A DNA stretch of 64,000 nt, from the NCBI RefSeq assembly GCF_013141915.1, contig NZ_SROX01000024.1, positions 1 through 64,000 of the forward strand, given 5' to 3'. The DNA comes from Cupriavidus necator (lineage in GTDB: Bacteria > Pseudomonadota > Gammaproteobacteria > Burkholderiales > Burkholderiaceae). A program made the position numbers and the translations under genes. The notes beneath the pieces are model-generated. The model was not told where the DNA came from, made no database searches, and saw nothing but the letters and a program-made list of their open reading frames with translations. Below, piece after piece: positions 1 through 9,338 of this stretch. Positions within the stretch are counted from its first letter, which is position 1, and every line of letters starts with the position of its first letter.

Positions 1-76
1 TCGTCTTGGTTTTGCGTGGCATACATGCTCCTTGGCGACATGTTATGCCCTAAACACAAAATTTCTGACAGGTCCG
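1..76 (-). mobile_element. Edge of an IS256-like insertion sequence (terminal repeat and start of transposase)
   Basis: Read on the minus strand, an AAGGAG ribosome site is followed within a few bases by two possible ATG starts, at 26 and 22. The second gives MPRKTKT and runs off the window. Upstream of it, around 54-76, lies a T-rich end (cctgtcagaaattttgtgtt on the minus strand) of the kind found at IS256-family termini. I infer the outer terminal repeat of an IS whose body lies left of the window. The transposase itself is not visible, so the family call is tentative. Confidence 0.45.
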
Positions 77-427
77 CGATCCGCGAATGACAATGGCTAT
101 GGCTGACTACCGTTTCCGCACGGCTGTCAATGCTAACAAAATGCTCAGGTGGGGCCATGAGTGTCGACAAATACGAGATCTGGAAAGCCACCGCTGAGGA
201 TGGCTTGGCGCAGATGAGGCGGCAAGGCGCCCTGTGCCCTGCAGCCTCAACCCCGAGCCGGTTAATCCCCAATCTGTGGCCGATCCGGATTGGCCTGGAC
301 TGAAGTCATGGATCCAAGCCAATAGGACACCGGTGACAGGGTTCAGGGATGGGTCCCTGCGGTTCGTCTTCGAGTTCGAACGGGCTGTCCAGTTTCGGGA
401 AAATATCAACGGTCAGGAGGAGGAATC
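77..427. other. Intergenic stretch before kup
   Basis: No gene is recognised here. A 48-codon open frame at 157-303 on the plus strand (MSVDKYEIWKATAEDG) has a plausible start but no ribosome site and no known relative; it may be the tail of a gene broken by the neighbouring insertion sequence. The stretch should also contain the kup promoter, but I cannot point to clear -35/-10 boxes. Confidence 0.4.
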
Positions 428-2344
428 GTGGATTCTCTTGCAGATAGCCGCGAATCACCAAGCGGCGCGCGCCTGGAGCATTCCCGCGCAGCGCTCACGC
501 TTGCGGCGCTGGGAGTGGTCTATGGTGACATCGGTACCAGCCCGCTGTATGCGGTCAAGGAAACGTTCAATCCTGTGCACGGCATCCCACTGTCCCCCGA
601 AAACGTACTAGGCGGCATTTCCGCGATCCTCTGGGCGCTGATGATTGTCGTTTCGCTCAAGTACGTAATACTGATTATGCGGGCCAACAATCGGGGCGAG
701 GGTGGCATCATGGCATTGCTTGCGCTTGCCTTGTCATCGGTGAAAAAGGTGGGGCGCTCCCCCGCGCCGGTCGTGCTCATTGGCCTGTTCGGCGCCGCGC
801 TGTTCTACGGCGATGCCGTGCTGACGCCAGCCATCTCGGTCCTCTCCGCCGTCGAAGGACTCGAGGTGGGCACAACGGCGCTGAAGCCTTACGTCCTGCC
901 GGTATCCATGGGCGTGTTGATCGTGCTATTCCTGGCCCAGCGGCAAGGTACCGCCAAGATCGGTGCGCTGTTCGGACCTGTCACGGTCGTGTGGTTCCTC
1001 GCCCTGGCCGCCGCAGGCGTCCACGGCATCGTCCAGCATCCTGCCATCCTCGGCGCACTCAATCCACTGCATGCATTCGGCTTCGTCACCCAGCACGGCT
1101 TCGCCTCGTTCGCGGTACTGGGAGCGGTGCTGCTTGCGTTCACGGGTGCCGAAGCGCTCTATGCCGACATGGGGCATTTTGGCAGTGGCCCGATACGGCT
1201 GGCGTGGTTCGGGTTGGTGTTTCCAGCGCTTGCGCTCAATTACCTGGGACAGGGCGCGCTGCTCGCCGTCAATACGAAAGCGGTCGAAAACCCCTTCTAT
1301 CTCCTTTATCCCTCCTGGGCACTGTATTCAATGGTGGCACTCGCCACCGCGGCAACCGTGATCGCTTCGCAGGCGACCATATCGGGCGCCTACTCGCTGA
1401 CCAAGCAGGCAATCCAGCTGGGTTACCTGCCGCGCATGCAGGTCGTGCAAACATCTGAAAAGGCCATGGGGCAGATTTACATCCCGGTCCTCAACGCCAT
1501 ACTGCTGGTGGCGGTCCTGGCTGCCGTGGTCGGCTTCGGCTCGTCTTCGAAACTGGCCTCGGCGTATGGCGTGGCGGTAACTGGGACCATGTTGGCAACG
1601 ACCCTGCTCACCTTCTTTGTGGTCCACTACGGCTGGGGCTACACCCTGTCGCTAAGCCTCTTCGCTACTAGCTTCTTCGCCGCCGTAGACGTAGCGTTCC
1701 TCTCCTCGAGCCTATTGAAAGTGGCTGAGGGCGGCTGGTTCCCGCTGCTTGTCGGCACCGGGATGTTCGTCGTGATGCTGACATGGCTACGCGGCCGCCA
1801 GGTTCTGCTCGGACGCCTTCAAAGTAACGACATGCCGCTCAAGTCATTCCTGGACTCGCTGTTCCGTGCACCGCCGTCGCGCGTATCCGGGACAGCGGTA
1901 TTCCTCACAGCGACCTCGGATGTCGTGCCCCACGCGCTGATGCATAACCTTAACCACAACAAGGTGCTGCACGAGCGCATCCTGTTTCTTACCGCGAAGA
2001 TGAAGAATGTGCCGTGGGTACCATTGGGCGAGAGTCTGGCCATTGAACCGCTCGGGCACGATTGCTATCGGGTCACGTTGAGCTTCGGCTTCATGAACCG
2101 GCCGGACGTCGCGCAAGCATTGGACATGCTGCCCCGAGTATCAGATCTGGGATTCAACATGATGGAGACGTCGTTCTTTCTGAGCCGCGAGACTGTCATT
2201 CCGGTGGCGGGGATCGCCAGTGGGATGGCATTTTGGCGAGAGCGCCTCTTTGCCACAATGAGCAGGAATGCCGGCAATGCGGGCGAGTACTTCAACATAC
2301 CGCCAAATCGGGTCATCGAAATCGGAACACAGATCCAGATCTAG
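428..2344 (+). CDS. kup: Potassium uptake protein Kup (Trk-independent K+ transporter)
   Basis: Inner-membrane K+ importer of the KUP/HAK/KT family, thought to work as a K+/H+ symporter. The 638-residue length fits the family (about 620-630). The N-terminal signature VVYGDIGTSPLYAVKETF is at residues 31-48, followed by about 12 hydrophobic segments up to about residue 460 and a soluble C-terminal domain of about 170 residues. Translation starts at GTG 428, directly after a strong GGAGGAG ribosome site (417-423). It stands alone: an IS edge lies upstream, and the autotransporter converges on it from downstream. Strong call. Confidence 0.95.
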   Translation: MDSLADSRESPSGARLEHSRAALTLAALGVVYGDIGTSPLYAVKETFNPVHGIPLSPENVLGGISAILWALMIVVSLKYVILIMRANNRGEGGIMALLALALSSVKKVGRSPAPVVLIGLFGAALFYGDAVLTPAISVLSAVEGLEVGTTALKPYVLPVSMGVLIVLFLAQRQGTAKIGALFGPVTVVWFLALAAAGVHGIVQHPAILGALNPLHAFGFVTQHGFASFAVLGAVLLAFTGAEALYADMGHFGSGPIRLAWFGLVFPALALNYLGQGALLAVNTKAVENPFYLLYPSWALYSMVALATAATVIASQATISGAYSLTKQAIQLGYLPRMQVVQTSEKAMGQIYIPVLNAILLVAVLAAVVGFGSSSKLASAYGVAVTGTMLATTLLTFFVVHYGWGYTLSLSLFATSFFAAVDVAFLSSSLLKVAEGGWFPLLVGTGMFVVMLTWLRGRQVLLGRLQSNDMPLKSFLDSLFRAPPSRVSGTAVFLTATSDVVPHALMHNLNHNKVLHERILFLTAKMKNVPWVPLGESLAIEPLGHDCYRVTLSFGFMNRPDVAQALDMLPRVSDLGFNMMETSFFLSRETVIPVAGIASGMAFWRERLFATMSRNAGNAGEYFNIPPNRVIEIGTQIQI

Positions 2345-2507
2345 ATCTTCCATGTTTCCGGCCCTACGATAACGCGGTGGGCCGGAGCTGGGACCGGCGA
2401 GATGCTGGCGTGAGTGCGGCAACGCGGGCCGACCACGGAGTTTCGCAGCGGTCGGCTAGGGCCTGCTGCGGCGGTCCAGACGCCGCCGCGTCGGTTTGGC
2501 CTTGCCG

Positions 2508-5500
2508 TCAGAACTGGTAATAGAACCGTGCATAGCCCGATTGCGCCGAGGCGTGCCCGGTGTTGATCAGCGCATCGTAACCGAGCGAGACGAGCGTCGC
2601 CTTCGACGGCCGAAAGCTAATACTCGCGCCGCCTGTGACATAGTCGCGCAACAACGCGATGCCTGGCGCGGCAAACAGCGTCCCGTCCTGCGAGAGGACC
2701 GTGACCTGCCGGCCGGTTCCCATCAGCTCACGCGCGTAGCCCACGCGCAGTTGCACGTTGAAGGGGTGCACCACATCGCCGAATGCCTTGTCGAGCTTGA
2801 GCGATACATAAGGCTGGAGACTGCGCGCCGTGTCGGCGTCGACGGCAAGGTTCTGCGCCGCCGCGCCGCTTTCGCTGAAGTTGTTGCCGCGGAAGAATGC
2901 ATAGCGTAGCCCGGCGCTCGGCGTTGCGGTAAAACTGCCGAGGCGCATCGGCACGGCGGCTTGACCGGCAGCCAACAGCTCGTGGCCTACGTGGTCGCCT
3001 TCCGCCGTACCGAGGGCGCCAAACGCACGCTTTTGTGACAGGAAGTCCAGACCATAGCCGATCGTTGCGGACGCGATGACCGGACCGAAGTCGCGGCCGC
3101 CGTAGAGGGCCACGCGCACAGTGTCGGTAGCGCCCGAACTGCCCGTCGTATCCTCGTCGATGGACGTATGCGCATAGCCACCGGCCACGCCCACCGTGTA
3201 GTCGCCGACGCGTCGGTCGGCACCCGCGAGAAAGCCATACTGGTGCGCCATGAAACCTGGCTGGCCGCCGCGGGCGTGCAGGCGCGTGCCCGACCCCGTG
3301 GCCTCGATCCAGGCGCCGTGCGCGACCGGCTGCGCATCGGGCGATTGCACGAAGCGCCCGAGCAACGAGGCGTTGACCGACTGCGCGCGCATGACTGCCG
3401 CGGTACCGAGCGCCGTGTAGATGCTCGTGTTGGTCGGGGCCACGATCACGGCGCCAGTGGCGTCGGTGGCGAACAGTTGCAGCCCGACTTCGTTGGCGCT
3501 GTAGGTCACTGACGGCTTGAGCGTGGCAAGATCGGCGCCGGCGGACGTGCTGCTGGTCACGCTGGCAAAGGCGCCGCTTACGCCGTTGGCGGCAGTGAGC
3601 AGGGTATAACGGCGCGCCGTATAGGTACCCGGCGCGTACATGATCGACAGCCCACCGCCCAGGGCGGCCGAGCCGCCGACGCTGAGCAGGGAACTCGCTG
3701 TCGGGTTGACCTCGATGGCCAGCGTCGCATTGCTTGCCTGGCTGTAGTTGCCGCCCACGGTCAGGGTGCCAACTGAACCGCCCGGCATGACGATACCTTG
3801 ATTGATGATGTTGCCCGCGATGGTGCCGTGTCCCTTCAGTGTGCCTTGCGCATCCACGGCGACGTTGCTGCCGAGCAGGGCAGTGGCATGGTTTTCATCG
3901 CCAACCGCGAGCGTGCCGCCGTCCACGCGCAGGGTGCCGGTAAAACCGCTGCTGGTGCCGTTGAGCGTCAGCATGCCGGCTCCCTGCTTGGCGAAGACGC
4001 CCGTGCCGGACAACGTGCCGTCGAACGTGCTGTCGCTCGGCGAGGCAACGATCAGGGTATTCGCGCCGAGTTGCAGGCGCGAACCCGCCACGCCGGAGAG
4101 GGCGCCGACCGATTGGGCCCCGGCGCCCGACACGTCCAGCGTGGCGCCGCTGCCCGCGAGCACGACGTTCGACGCGGAAGACAGGCTGCCGGTCACCGCA
4201 AGCGTGCCACCCTTGATGGTGGTGGAGCCGCTGTAAGTGTTAGTGCCGGCCAAGGTCTGCGTACCGCCCTCGAGCGTCAGCCCGCCGGTGCCGCCGATCG
4301 ACCCGGCGTAGGTGCCGGCCGCGTTGGTCAGCGTGAGCGTGCGCGCACCGAGCGCGACGGTGCCGGTGCCGTGCAGACTCGCGATCGATGCACCGCCCGT
4401 GGTGCCGGAGATATCGAGCGTGCCATGGTTCTCGATGGCATGCGAGGCCGCGATGCTGCCCGAGCCGGCGAGGGCGAGGGTGGCGCCGCTGCCGATGGTG
4501 GTGGCGCCGGTATAGGTATTCGCGCCGGCCAGCGTTTGCGTGCCGCCGGCTACCGTGAAGCCGCCTGTGCCGCCGATGGCGCCGCCGAAGGTTCCGGTTC
4601 CATTGCTTACCGTCAGCGTGCGGCTGCCCAGTGCCACCGCGCCGGCACCCGTGAGGCCGTTGACAGATGTGCCCGCCGTGGTGGCGGAAATATCGAACAG
4701 GCCGTTATTGAGCAGGCCAGACGACGCCGCAATGCTACCGCCGCCGGTCAGTCGCAGTGTGCCGCCGCCGTTGAGAAGGGTGACGCCGCTGTAGGTGTTG
4801 GCACCCGTCAAGGTTTGCGTGCCCGAGTTCAGCGTCAGCCCGCCGGTGCCGCCGATCAAACCGCCATAGGTACCCGCGGCGTTCGTCAGTGTGAGGGTAC
4901 GCGCGCCGAGCGCCGTGGTCCCGGTGCCAGCGAGCGTCGTGATGGAGGCGCCGGCCGTGGTGCCGGAAATGTCGAGCGTACCGTTGTTCGTGACGCCATT
5001 CGAGGCCGCGATGCTGCCCGAGCCGGCCAGGGCCAGGGTGGCGCCGCTACCGATGGTGGTGGCGCCGGTATAGGTACTGGAACCTGCAAGCGTCTGCGTG
5101 CCGCCGGCTATCGTGAAGTCACCAGTACCAGCAATCACGCCGCTGAAGGTGCCAGCGGCGTCGTTCACCGTAAGCGTGCCGGTGCCGAGCGCGACCACGC
5201 CGGTGCCGGTCAGCGCGCTGATCGACGTGCCCGACGTGGTGGCCGAAATATCTAACCGGCCGTTATTGACCAGGCCAGACGAGGCCGCGATGCTGCCGTC
5301 GCCGGTCAGCGCCAGCGTGCCGCTCGCAATTGTCGTGGTGCCCGTGTAAGTGTGGATGGCCGACGTCACCAGCGTGCCACCCTGTGTGGTCACGCTGCCG
5401 AGTCCGGAGATAACGCCCGTGTTGTTGGAGCCCGCCGTGCTGTTATCAAAGGTGACCGCGGAAGCGGCGTCGATCAGCACGACGCCATTGCCGAGCGAAA

Positions 5501-6695
5501 CTCCCGAGGCCTGGCCGATCGTGGCAGAGGCGCCGGCATCGACGACGAGGTCGCCGATAAGCGTGGAGCCGGAGAGCAGGGTGAGCACGTTGCCCGTGCC
5601 ACCGAACCAGATGGCGGCTGCGCGCGTGCCGTTGGCGATGCCGCCGCTGATGGTGCCTTCATTCGCAATAATCGCCGATCCGTTCGTCACCACGCCGGCG
5701 CCGGCCGCCCCCCCGTTACTGGTGCCGCCGGTGATCGAGCCCACGTTGAGCAGCACGTTGTTGCCGCCCACCAGGTTGACACCCGCGCCGCCGGTACCGC
5801 TGCCTCCATCACCGCCGTTGCCGACGCCACCGGCGCCGCCGGGGCCAGCGGTAATCGACCCCGTGTTGGTGATGATGGTGCGGCTGCCGAGCACAAGCAG
5901 GCCGTCGCCGCCGCCTCCGCCACCACCGCCGAAGCCGCCCTTCCCCCCCGCGCCACCGTTTCCGCCCGTCAATGACCCGTACACGTTGATCGTTGCGTCA
6001 TTGCCCGCCGAGATCATGCCGCTGCCGCCACCGCCTCCGGCGCCGGTGTTGCCTGTGACAATGTTGCCCGTATTACCGCCGGCACCGCCAGCGCCGCCAC
6101 TGACGTTCACGCCGGTGCCGACGAAGACTGAGTCGCCTGTGTAATACACGCCCGCGCCGCCACCGCCGCCGCCCGAGCCGAAGTTCACGCCGACCGCGCC
6201 AGTGTTGCCAACGGCTCCCGCGATGGGCGCATTGATGGTGACGTTGCTGACACTGATATTCATGCCGACCAGTCCGCCTGCCGCGGTGATACCGGAGTCG
6301 CCGGTGGCGCCGTTACCGCCGTCGCCTTTCACGCCCGGCGCACCCACGTCCGGCACCGTAACGCCGTTGCCGTCTATATGGCTCGATCCGCCTCCCTGGC
6401 CGTTGCCGGCGCCGCCGTTGCCGCTGCGTCCTGGCACGCCGTTGCCACCGTCCGCGCTACAGGCACTGGTGTCGCTGGTCGAGCAGGTTGCGGCCCAGAC
6501 GGACGAGGCAACGCTGCTCAGGCTCAGCATCAACGCGAGCTGCCCGGCTTGCCGAGCCCACGGGCGACGCGCATGCCGTCGCTTACCGCGGCCGGCGCGG
6601 CGGCCTGGGGCCATCGCTGTGGATGAAGCGTTTTCGGACGCCACTTGCATGGTTTGCAGGACGTGATTCCAGACGAGCCGGTAACAGCGGTTCAT
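2508..6695 (-). CDS. Type V autotransporter adhesin-like protein, glycine-rich with beta-strand repeats
   Basis: Self-secreted outer-membrane protein of 1395 residues. I place the start at 6695 because it begins MNRCYRLVWNHVLQTMQVAS, a classic extended signal peptide region (ESPR); the open frame continues 35 codons upstream without support. A long signal peptide ends near VWAA. The passenger first has a very Gly-rich part (about residues 60-280), then autotransporter-associated beta-strand repeats (TYTGATTIGSGATLAL type), then a linker. The C-terminal ~280 residues are a beta-barrel domain ending in YARFYYQF with a terminal Phe, as required for BAM recognition. Likely surface adhesin or biofilm factor; ligand unknown. 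No separate protease or lipase motif seen in the passenger. Confidence 0.9.
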   Translation of the reverse strand: MNRCYRLVWNHVLQTMQVASENASSTAMAPGRRAGRGKRRHARRPWARQAGQLALMLSLSSVASSVWAATCSTSDTSACSADGGNGVPGRSGNGGAGNGQGGGSSHIDGNGVTVPDVGAPGVKGDGGNGATGDSGITAAGGLVGMNISVSNVTINAPIAGAVGNTGAVGVNFGSGGGGGGAGVYYTGDSVFVGTGVNVSGGAGGAGGNTGNIVTGNTGAGGGGGSGMISAGNDATINVYGSLTGGNGGAGGKGGFGGGGGGGGDGLLVLGSRTIITNTGSITAGPGGAGGVGNGGDGGSGTGGAGVNLVGGNNVLLNVGSITGGTSNGGAAGAGVVTNGSAIIANEGTISGGIANGTRAAAIWFGGTGNVLTLLSGSTLIGDLVVDAGASATIGQASGVSLGNGVVLIDAASAVTFDNSTAGSNNTGVISGLGSVTTQGGTLVTSAIHTYTGTTTIASGTLALTGDGSIAASSGLVNNGRLDISATTSGTSISALTGTGVVALGTGTLTVNDAAGTFSGVIAGTGDFTIAGGTQTLAGSSTYTGATTIGSGATLALAGSGSIAASNGVTNNGTLDISGTTAGASITTLAGTGTTALGARTLTLTNAAGTYGGLIGGTGGLTLNSGTQTLTGANTYSGVTLLNGGGTLRLTGGGSIAASSGLLNNGLFDISATTAGTSVNGLTGAGAVALGSRTLTVSNGTGTFGGAIGGTGGFTVAGGTQTLAGANTYTGATTIGSGATLALAGSGSIAASHAIENHGTLDISGTTGGASIASLHGTGTVALGARTLTLTNAAGTYAGSIGGTGGLTLEGGTQTLAGTNTYSGSTTIKGGTLAVTGSLSSASNVVLAGSGATLDVSGAGAQSVGALSGVAGSRLQLGANTLIVASPSDSTFDGTLSGTGVFAKQGAGMLTLNGTSSGFTGTLRVDGGTLAVGDENHATALLGSNVAVDAQGTLKGHGTIAGNIINQGIVMPGGSVGTLTVGGNYSQASNATLAIEVNPTASSLLSVGGSAALGGGLSIMYAPGTYTARRYTLLTAANGVSGAFASVTSSTSAGADLATLKPSVTYSANEVGLQLFATDATGAVIVAPTNTSIYTALGTAAVMRAQSVNASLLGRFVQSPDAQPVAHGAWIEATGSGTRLHARGGQPGFMAHQYGFLAGADRRVGDYTVGVAGGYAHTSIDEDTTGSSGATDTVRVALYGGRDFGPVIASATIGYGLDFLSQKRAFGALGTAEGDHVGHELLAAGQAAVPMRLGSFTATPSAGLRYAFFRGNNFSESGAAAQNLAVDADTARSLQPYVSLKLDKAFGDVVHPFNVQLRVGYARELMGTGRQVTVLSQDGTLFAAPGIALLRDYVTGGASISFRPSKATLVSLGYDALINTGHASAQSGYARFYYQF
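4258..5373 (-). repeat. Four in-frame 279-bp repeats inside the autotransporter passenger
   Basis: The same landmark (tgcgtrcc, start of the codons for the TQTL turn) recurs at 4258, 4537, 4816 and 5095, exactly 279 bp (93 codons) apart, with a weaker fifth boundary near 5375. Each unit codes for a beta-helix stretch with the motifs GSIAAS, LDISGTT and GTYGGxIGGTGG. Alternate units (for example around 4450 and 5017) look more alike than neighbours. Such repeats allow length change by recombination and lengthen or shorten the passenger stalk. Confidence 0.85.
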
Positions 6696-7154
6696 CGATG
6701 CTTTCACCCGCGCGCCGATGTGCCAGCCAGACCCGAGGGTGGACTGTCGCTGGTAGCTTGCGTGGCTCTGGTTTGTTTGAGTTATTGGACAGGGCGGCAA
6801 TCTTTCCCGATTGCTTTCGCGAGCGTTGTCTCGCGCGCCGCATACAGCTTCAGCACGGCGCGGTGACTATACCACCACGCATCGATGTCGAAGCGCTGGC
6901 TTCAGCCAGACCCGCTTGGCACTTAACATAATGAAGTGTTGGCCGTGTGCATCCATCGATCGAGATCGCTACGATGCCGGGCTCCTCGCCCGGCGTGTTC
7001 GGATGACTTGTCGGATGGAGGAAGCTCGCAGTCGAGTCGCGCTGCGACACGGCGGAACTGATCAAAGCCATGAGCCCGCACAGTTGCGGGATCGGGACGC
7101 GGCAAAAGTTCTGAGTCGGGCCGTTGGCCGACAGCCCAGCCTAGCGGTCGATGT
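6696..7154. other. Intergenic region between autotransporter start and hemerythrin gene end
   Basis: No gene supported. It must carry the autotransporter promoter, read leftward. A perfect hairpin (GCCGGGC, 5-nt loop, GCCCGGC) lies at 6976-6994, downstream of the hemerythrin gene, but no T-run follows on either strand. Confidence 0.4.
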
Positions 7155-7775
7155 TCAGTGCATGGACGCCTTCGCTTCGCTGTCGATCTGCTCGCGCAAG
7201 GTCGCGAAGCGCTTCTCTACATTGACGCCGAATAGCGGATCGGCACTGGCCGCATCGGTTGCGGCGATCTCCGCCCAGTCCGCGTCAGTGAGGCAGAGGG
7301 CGGCGCGCGGCATGGCGTGTTTTTCCTCGGTGGACAGATGGTTGCGGTAGTACACCAGGTACATGGCGGCAGCCGCCTCAAGTGCCGCTCGCGAGGTGAC
7401 CACTTCGCTCTGGACTTCACGCAGGCGGTCGAGCAAATCGGCGCCAACTGTGGCAATCACCCGATGTTCCTGCAGGAGTCGGCTAATGATGATGCGCGCG
7501 CCGGGATCCCGTTCCACGAGCAGGGCATAGGCGACATCCTCACGTGGGTGGTGCACGCAATCGCCATAGTTGCGCATGTATTGGATAAGCATCGTCATCA
7601 GGCCGTAGTCCGGCTGCTCGCCCTGATGGAAGGTGCTGACCTGCCTTTCCAGCAGGTCGAGCAGAGAGGCAAAATGGATATGGTCGGTATGCCAGTCAGC
7701 AAGCGGCGTCGGGCGCAATGTGGGAAGCGCGTCGGACGGAGAAGTCGAAAGCGAAGTGATGAGTGGGGTGGCCAT
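7155..7775 (-). CDS. Hemerythrin HHE-domain protein
   Basis: Probable cytoplasmic di-iron four-helix-bundle protein of 206 residues, of the kind that binds O2 or senses or repairs damage under oxidative or nitrosative stress. Visible ligand motifs in order: WHTDHIHF near the N-terminus, CVHHPREDVAY about residue 75, LLQEHR about residue 100, and NHLSTEEKHAMP about residue 150. The start at 7775 (MATPLI) is chosen because AGGAGG lies 6 bases before it; the open frame has 14 more codons upstream without a ribosome site. Not obviously in an operon. Exact role unknown. Confidence 0.88.
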   Translation of the reverse strand: MATPLITSLSTSPSDALPTLRPTPLADWHTDHIHFASLLDLLERQVSTFHQGEQPDYGLMTMLIQYMRNYGDCVHHPREDVAYALLVERDPGARIIISRLLQEHRVIATVGADLLDRLREVQSEVVTSRAALEAAAAMYLVYYRNHLSTEEKHAMPRAALCLTDADWAEIAATDAASADPLFGVNVEKRFATLREQIDSEAKASMH

Positions 7776-8227
7776 GGCGCCCTCCTGGGAAGCTGGGCAA
7801 GCAGACCTAGAATCCAATCCGATCGTGGAACTCGCAGGCCCTCCTTGAAACCATAGTTTTCCTGGAGGATTTGCGTTTGATGAAGATCAACGCGGCGCTA
7901 AGGGGACGAAGGCCTTACTCGCCGCAGCCTGATCGATCTCCGATAGCCGGTCGTAAATGATATAGGGCAGGGCAGCGCCGTTCACGCGTGCTCGATCCTG
8001 CCGTCCGGATAGACCCCGGGAACAACCTTCGGTGATGCGGCACCTAGGACGGTCGCGTCAGGGGGCACCACGTCCGCCAGCTCCGCCCGCTCACGGATGG
8101 GGTTGGACAGGCGACCGTACGGCTCTGGCTGCCTTGCCGAGACGCCCGCGTCAGCCGGACCAAGGGGCAAGAACAAATTTCTGTAAAAGCCGGGAACAAT
8201 TTTCTGCAAACCAACATTGAGGTGGTC
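7776..8227. other. Intergenic region with a possible IS relic
   Basis: No intact gene. A 75-codon open frame on the minus strand (7982-8209) has no recognisable relative. Near 8171-8210 there are two near-identical 17-bp direct repeats (described separately), suggesting the scar of a lost mobile element. Confidence 0.35.
8171..8210. repeat. Pair of 17-bp direct repeats, possible IS21-type end
   Basis: gaacaaatttctgtaaa (8171-8187) and gaacaattttctgcaaa (8194-8210) match at 15 of 17 positions with 23-bp periodicity. Multiple short repeats near a terminus are typical of IS21-family ends, but no istA/istB remnant is visible here, so this origin is only a guess. Confidence 0.35.
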
Positions 8228-9211
8228 TTACTCAACCCAAGTTCGCGCGCCCGCACCCTGGAATTGACGTCGATAGGCCAAAGGTGTCGTACCTACGATC
8301 TGCCGAAACCGCCTGGCAAAGTTATTGGGTTCGCCGAATCCCGTGCTTTGCCCGATCTCCGCAGCCGAGGCGGATGTGAAAACCAGCAAGGTCTTTGCCC
8401 GCTCAATCCGCCTTTCAGTCACGATCTCCAGAAAGGTCTTTCCGGTTTCGCTCTTCAGAAGGTGGGCCAGGTGGGTTGCCGAAACATGGCTGGCCTGCGC
8501 AGCATCGCCTAGGGTCAATTCCTGCGAAAGGTTTTGGGTGATATAGCGAATGCACCGCAGCACGGACTGCTTGTAAGACTGCAGCAACATCCCGTTGGCC
8601 TCGCAAAGACGGATCTTGTCACCGTGGCATCGCCACACCATGCCGATTAGATTCAGCAAGTGGCTGCGGATCAGCAAGTTACTGGCCGTGTCGTTACTTG
8701 GCGATTGCTGGGATTCTTGCGCCATGCGCTCGCAAAGCTCGTGAAGGTACTGCGTCTCCAACTCGTCGAACTGAAAGTCCAGGCAATGCTGAAAGCGGAA
8801 GGGAGCAAGTTCCGGCGCACGCGCGAGCGGCACTTCCGACAACTCGAAGACATCCATGTTAAGCGACGGCAGCAGATACTCCTTGCTGATATTGATGACG
8901 TGGAACTTTCCATCCGCTGCGTTCGGAATGTAGTGAACCAGAAACGGCAGGACGAAGCTGACGGTGCCGGGACGAATGGGCCGCTGCTGGCCTCCAATGT
9001 AGTGAGTGGTCTCGCCTAGCGTGTTGACGTAAATCTGGAAGTACTCGTGACGGTGCGGTACCGGGTTCGGCAGGCAGTTGCTCTGATCGTGAATGCCAAA
9101 GTAGGCGCTCTGCGCCCGGGCCGCCATGGTGTAGTTCCGGATGGCAGATCCGTTTTCGCCGTCGTGATGGAAGGGGCGCAGCGGGTCGTTCGAGGGATTC
9201 GCTCGGTGCAT
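8228..9211 (-). CDS. AraC-family transcriptional regulator with N-terminal cupin
   Basis: DNA-binding regulator of about 327 residues. The N-terminal half has a cupin-type sensor pocket (PHRHEYFQIYVNTLGETTHY, then RPGTVSFVLPFLVHYIP). The C-terminal ~100 residues hold the two helix-turn-helix motifs of AraC/XylS proteins (LTLGDAAQASHVSATHLAHL and IGQSTGFGEPNNFARRFRQ, then GTTPLAYRRQF). The start is uncertain: ATG 9211 is used, but TTG 9259 in the same frame is possible and neither has a strong ribosome site. It is divergent from the FAH-hydrolase operon and most likely controls that operon in response to its substrate. Confidence 0.88.
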   Translation of the reverse strand: MHRANPSNDPLRPFHHDGENGSAIRNYTMAARAQSAYFGIHDQSNCLPNPVPHRHEYFQIYVNTLGETTHYIGGQQRPIRPGTVSFVLPFLVHYIPNAADGKFHVINISKEYLLPSLNMDVFELSEVPLARAPELAPFRFQHCLDFQFDELETQYLHELCERMAQESQQSPSNDTASNLLIRSHLLNLIGMVWRCHGDKIRLCEANGMLLQSYKQSVLRCIRYITQNLSQELTLGDAAQASHVSATHLAHLLKSETGKTFLEIVTERRIERAKTLLVFTSASAAEIGQSTGFGEPNNFARRFRQIVGTTPLAYRRQFQGAGARTWVE

Positions 9212-9270
9212 GGAAACGTCGGGGCAAAAGGATCGTAAGGATTGCGCATCTTTTCGCAAGCCTGTGCGTT

Positions 9271-9286
9271 GAGGCCGAACGGCCTC
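9271..9286. promoter_or_regulatory. 16-bp palindrome in the divergent promoter
   Basis: Perfect inverted repeat GAGGCCG-aa-CGGCCTC in the 127-bp gap between the AraC-type gene and the FAH-family gene. Its position suits an operator or promoter element. AraC proteins usually prefer direct repeats, so another factor could be the user. Confidence 0.35.
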
Positions 9287-9338
9287 ATCTCTAAACTTTA
9301 GCCACCCCCTTCGATAATCTTACACAGAGACCATCCTT

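Noticed and set aside
2358..2385. CCGGCCC/GGGCCGG inverted repeat after kup
   Set aside because: 14-nt loop and no T-run; too weak to call a terminator.
3798..5255. 485-codon open frame on the plus strand
   Set aside because: Lies wholly opposite the autotransporter repeats. Its Arg/Gly-rich content is a by-product of the GC-rich repeat on the other strand, and it has no ribosome site or family match.
5350..6144. 264-codon Pro-rich plus-strand frame
   Set aside because: The Pro runs are the complement of Gly codons in the autotransporter head.
6976..6994. Perfect hairpin after the hemerythrin gene
   Set aside because: No T-run on either strand, so not called a terminator; chance is possible in GC-rich DNA.
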